Of a stretch of DNA of 64,000 bases, positions 43,901 to 46,900 are shown piece by piece. Position 1 is the stretch's first letter, and each line of letters opens with the position of its first letter. A program made the translations under genes and the position numbers. This DNA comes from Tundrisphaera lichenicola (GTDB taxonomy: Bacteria; Planctomycetota; Planctomycetia; Isosphaerales; Isosphaeraceae). The notes below the pieces were generated by a model. The model was given only the letters and a program-made list of their open reading frames with translations, searched no databases and was not told the DNA's origin. The stretch lies in the NCBI RefSeq assembly GCF_051175385.1, contig NZ_CP195106.1, positions 1,054,001-1,118,000 of the forward strand. The letters run 5' to 3'.

Positions 43901-46900
43901 TGCCGGCCTCGGCGGGCAGGCTGGTGGCGAGCAGCCGGGGGGCGACGGGGTCGGCGACCCGGATGCCCAGCCGGTAGACGGCCAGCAGGCCGGGGTTGCC
44001 GCCCTGGTCGGCGATCGAGACCGAATAGGAGCCGGCGTCGGTGGTGGTGAAGCTGAGCGAGGCGGCCCCGGCGGTGGAGGTGGCGACGGCCAGCCCATCG
44101 CGGAGGATGGTCATGACGGCCGAGAGCCCGCTGCTGGCGGGCTTTGCCAGGGTGAGCTGGATGGACTGCCCGACGTCGAGGCCGCCGAGGGGGTAGGCGT
44201 CCTGCTGCCCGGCGGCGGTGATGGCGCCCGCGACGGAGGCGTTGAGGGTCTTGGTGGCGGGGTCGGGTGCCAGTGCGAATCCGGGGGTGGAGATACCCTC
44301 GACCTGGACGGGGGAGTCGGTAAGGAGTACTCGCAGTCGGTACTCTCCGGTGTAGCCGTAGTACTGGGAGACGCGGATGGAGTAGGTGCCGGAGGCGGTG
44401 AGCCGGAATGATCCCTGGTTCTGGCCGTTGTAGGCGGTGAAGCTGCTGAGGAAGGATCCGTTGGGCGAGTCGAGCTGGTAGTAGAGTCCGGAGGCCTGGG
44501 GGTTTCCCGGGTTCTCGGTGGCGAAGTTGAGGGCCTGTCCGGCGACGCCGGCGAAGCTCCAGTAGTCGACGCCTGCGGGGTCGTCGAGTGCCCCGCGTCC
44601 GGCGGCCAGTGCGACCCCGGCGGGCCCGCTGACCAGTGGCAGTGGGGTGGCGGTGGCCTGGGAGTCGTTGGGCTCGACCTCGTTGACGAAGCCGGCCAGC
44701 GAGGTGACGCGGAAGGTCCGGGCGAAGGCGGCGGCCAGGGGGTTGCCGACCCGGTCGGTCACGCCGGCCCCCACGTCCAGGCGATATCGCCCGGCGGGCA
44801 GGGCGGCGGCGACGGCGAGCGTGGCGGTCGTGCTCCCGTCGTACGATCGGAGGGTCATCGGGACGTTGACGTCGTCGGCGGTGCCGAAGGCGTCGTCGGC
44901 GCCGGCCCGGGTCAGCGAGGCCCCGGCGATGGAGGCCGGGTCGATGGGCTCGCTGAAGGTGATCGAGAAGCTGGCCAGGTAGGCCGAGGTGGTGCCGGCC
45001 TCGGCGGGCAGGCTGGTGGCGAGCAGCCGGGGGGCGACGGGGTCGGCGACCCGGATGCCCAGCCGGTAGACGGCCAGCAGGCCGGGGTTGCCGCCCTGGT
45101 CGGCGATCGAGACCGAATAGGAGCCGGCGTCGGTGGTGGTGAAGCTGAGCGAGGCGGCCCCGGCGGTGGAGGTGGCGACGGCCAGCCCATCGCGGAGGAT
45201 GGTCATGACGGCCGAGAGCCCGCTGCTGGCGGGCTTTGCCAGGGTGAGCTGGATGGACTGCCCGACGTCGAGGCCGCCGAGGGGGTAGGCGTCCTGCTGC
45301 CCGGCGGCGGTGATGGCGCCCGCGACGGAGGCGTTGAGGGTCTTGGTGGCGGGGTCGGGTGCCAGTGCGAATCCGGGGGTGGAGATACCCTCGACCTGGA
45401 CGGGGGAGTCGGTAAGGAGTACTCGCAGTCGGTACTCTCCGGTGTAGCCGTAGTACTGGGAGACGCGGATGGAGTAGGTGCCGGAGGCGGTGAGCCGGAA
45501 TGATCCCTGGTTCTGGCCGTTGTAGGCGGTGAAGCTGCTGAGGAAGGATCCGTTGGGCGAGTCGAGCTGGTAGTAGAGTCCGGAGGCCTGGGGGTTTCCC
45601 GGGTTCTCGGTGGCGAAGTTGAGGGCCTGTCCGGCGACGCCGGCGAAGCTCCAGTAGTCGACGCCTGCGGGGTCGTCGAGTGCCCCGCGTCCGGCGGCCA
45701 GTGCGACCCCGGCGGGCCCGCTGACCAGTGGCAGTGGGGTGGCGGTGGCCTGGGAGTCGTTGGGCTCGACCTCGGTCACGAAATCCGGCTGGCCGGCGAT
45801 CCGGAATTCGCGGACCAACCGAGCAGCGAGTGGGTTGCCCGCAAGATCCGTCAGGCTTGCGGGGACGGTCACGCGATAATGGCCTGTTTTCAGGGGGCCG
45901 GCCAGGCTGTAAGTGACGGTCGAGGCGGGCGAGGTGATTCCCGCGTCCTTGAGCGGGAATAGGACGTCGTCGGCGGTTCCGAATACGTCGTCAGTCCCCG
46001 CGGAGCGAACCTCGATGGCCGAGGTGGCGTTGAGCGACTCCAGGCTCATCGCCTTGGAGAAGGTCAGGCTGAAGCCGGCCAGACCGGTGGCCGTGGTCCC
46101 CTCCGCGGGGAGGGTCGAGGAGACGAGCATCGGGGCGACGCTGTCATTGACCAGGAGTCGCAGGAGGTATTGCGCCCTGAGCCCGAAATTCGCCAGGCCT
46201 TCGACCTGGATGTAAGTGATCGGGTCCGTCGCATTGAAGGTCAGGGCTCCCGTGCTGCTCGACTGGAATGGCGTGGCCTCTCCCGGCCGGAAAAGCGAGA
46301 GCTTGACGTCGGCGGTCGTCAGCAGGCTGTTCGAGGGGAATGCCAGGTTGATCGAGACCGACCCGCCCAGGCTAGGTGTGGCGAACCGGAAGAGGTCGAC
46401 GGGGCTGGACGCGTAGAGGAGGCTCCCCGCCATCGAGGATTGGAGGAACCCCGGCCTGGCGACGAACGAGTTGATCGGTGTCGCGCTCGACTGGTCGACG
46501 TTGTACGATCGTTCGACATCCGCCCCCTGGGCGGGACGCGCCTGGTCGAGCCGGAGGCGATACGAGTCGGACGAACCTTCTACGCGGAGGTAATAAGTCC
46601 CGGGGGCCGTGATGCTGTATTGGTGGAACCCACCGATGCCACCATAGGCCGATCCATTGGTCTGGTAGAATCCTTGCGCGTTTTCGAGCGACACGCTCAG
46701 GTAGGAATAGCCGAATGGGTCGCTGGACTGGGGTTCGAGGAGGACTGAGATTCGGTCGCCCGCCTCGGCGTCGAAGCTCCAGTAATCCACGTCCTCGGAG
46801 GTGAGCGCCCCGAGTCCGATCGCGGTGAAGAAACCGCCACCCTTCGGCGACTCCGATACGGGCAGGCGGGTCGCGCCCGATCGGGTGTCATTGCCAGGGC

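Noticed and set aside
43399..45774. Repeat block as a CRISPR or mobile element
   Set aside because: The units are 1,092-bp coding repeats in frame with no spacers, terminal inverted repeats or transposase; this is a protein-module duplication.
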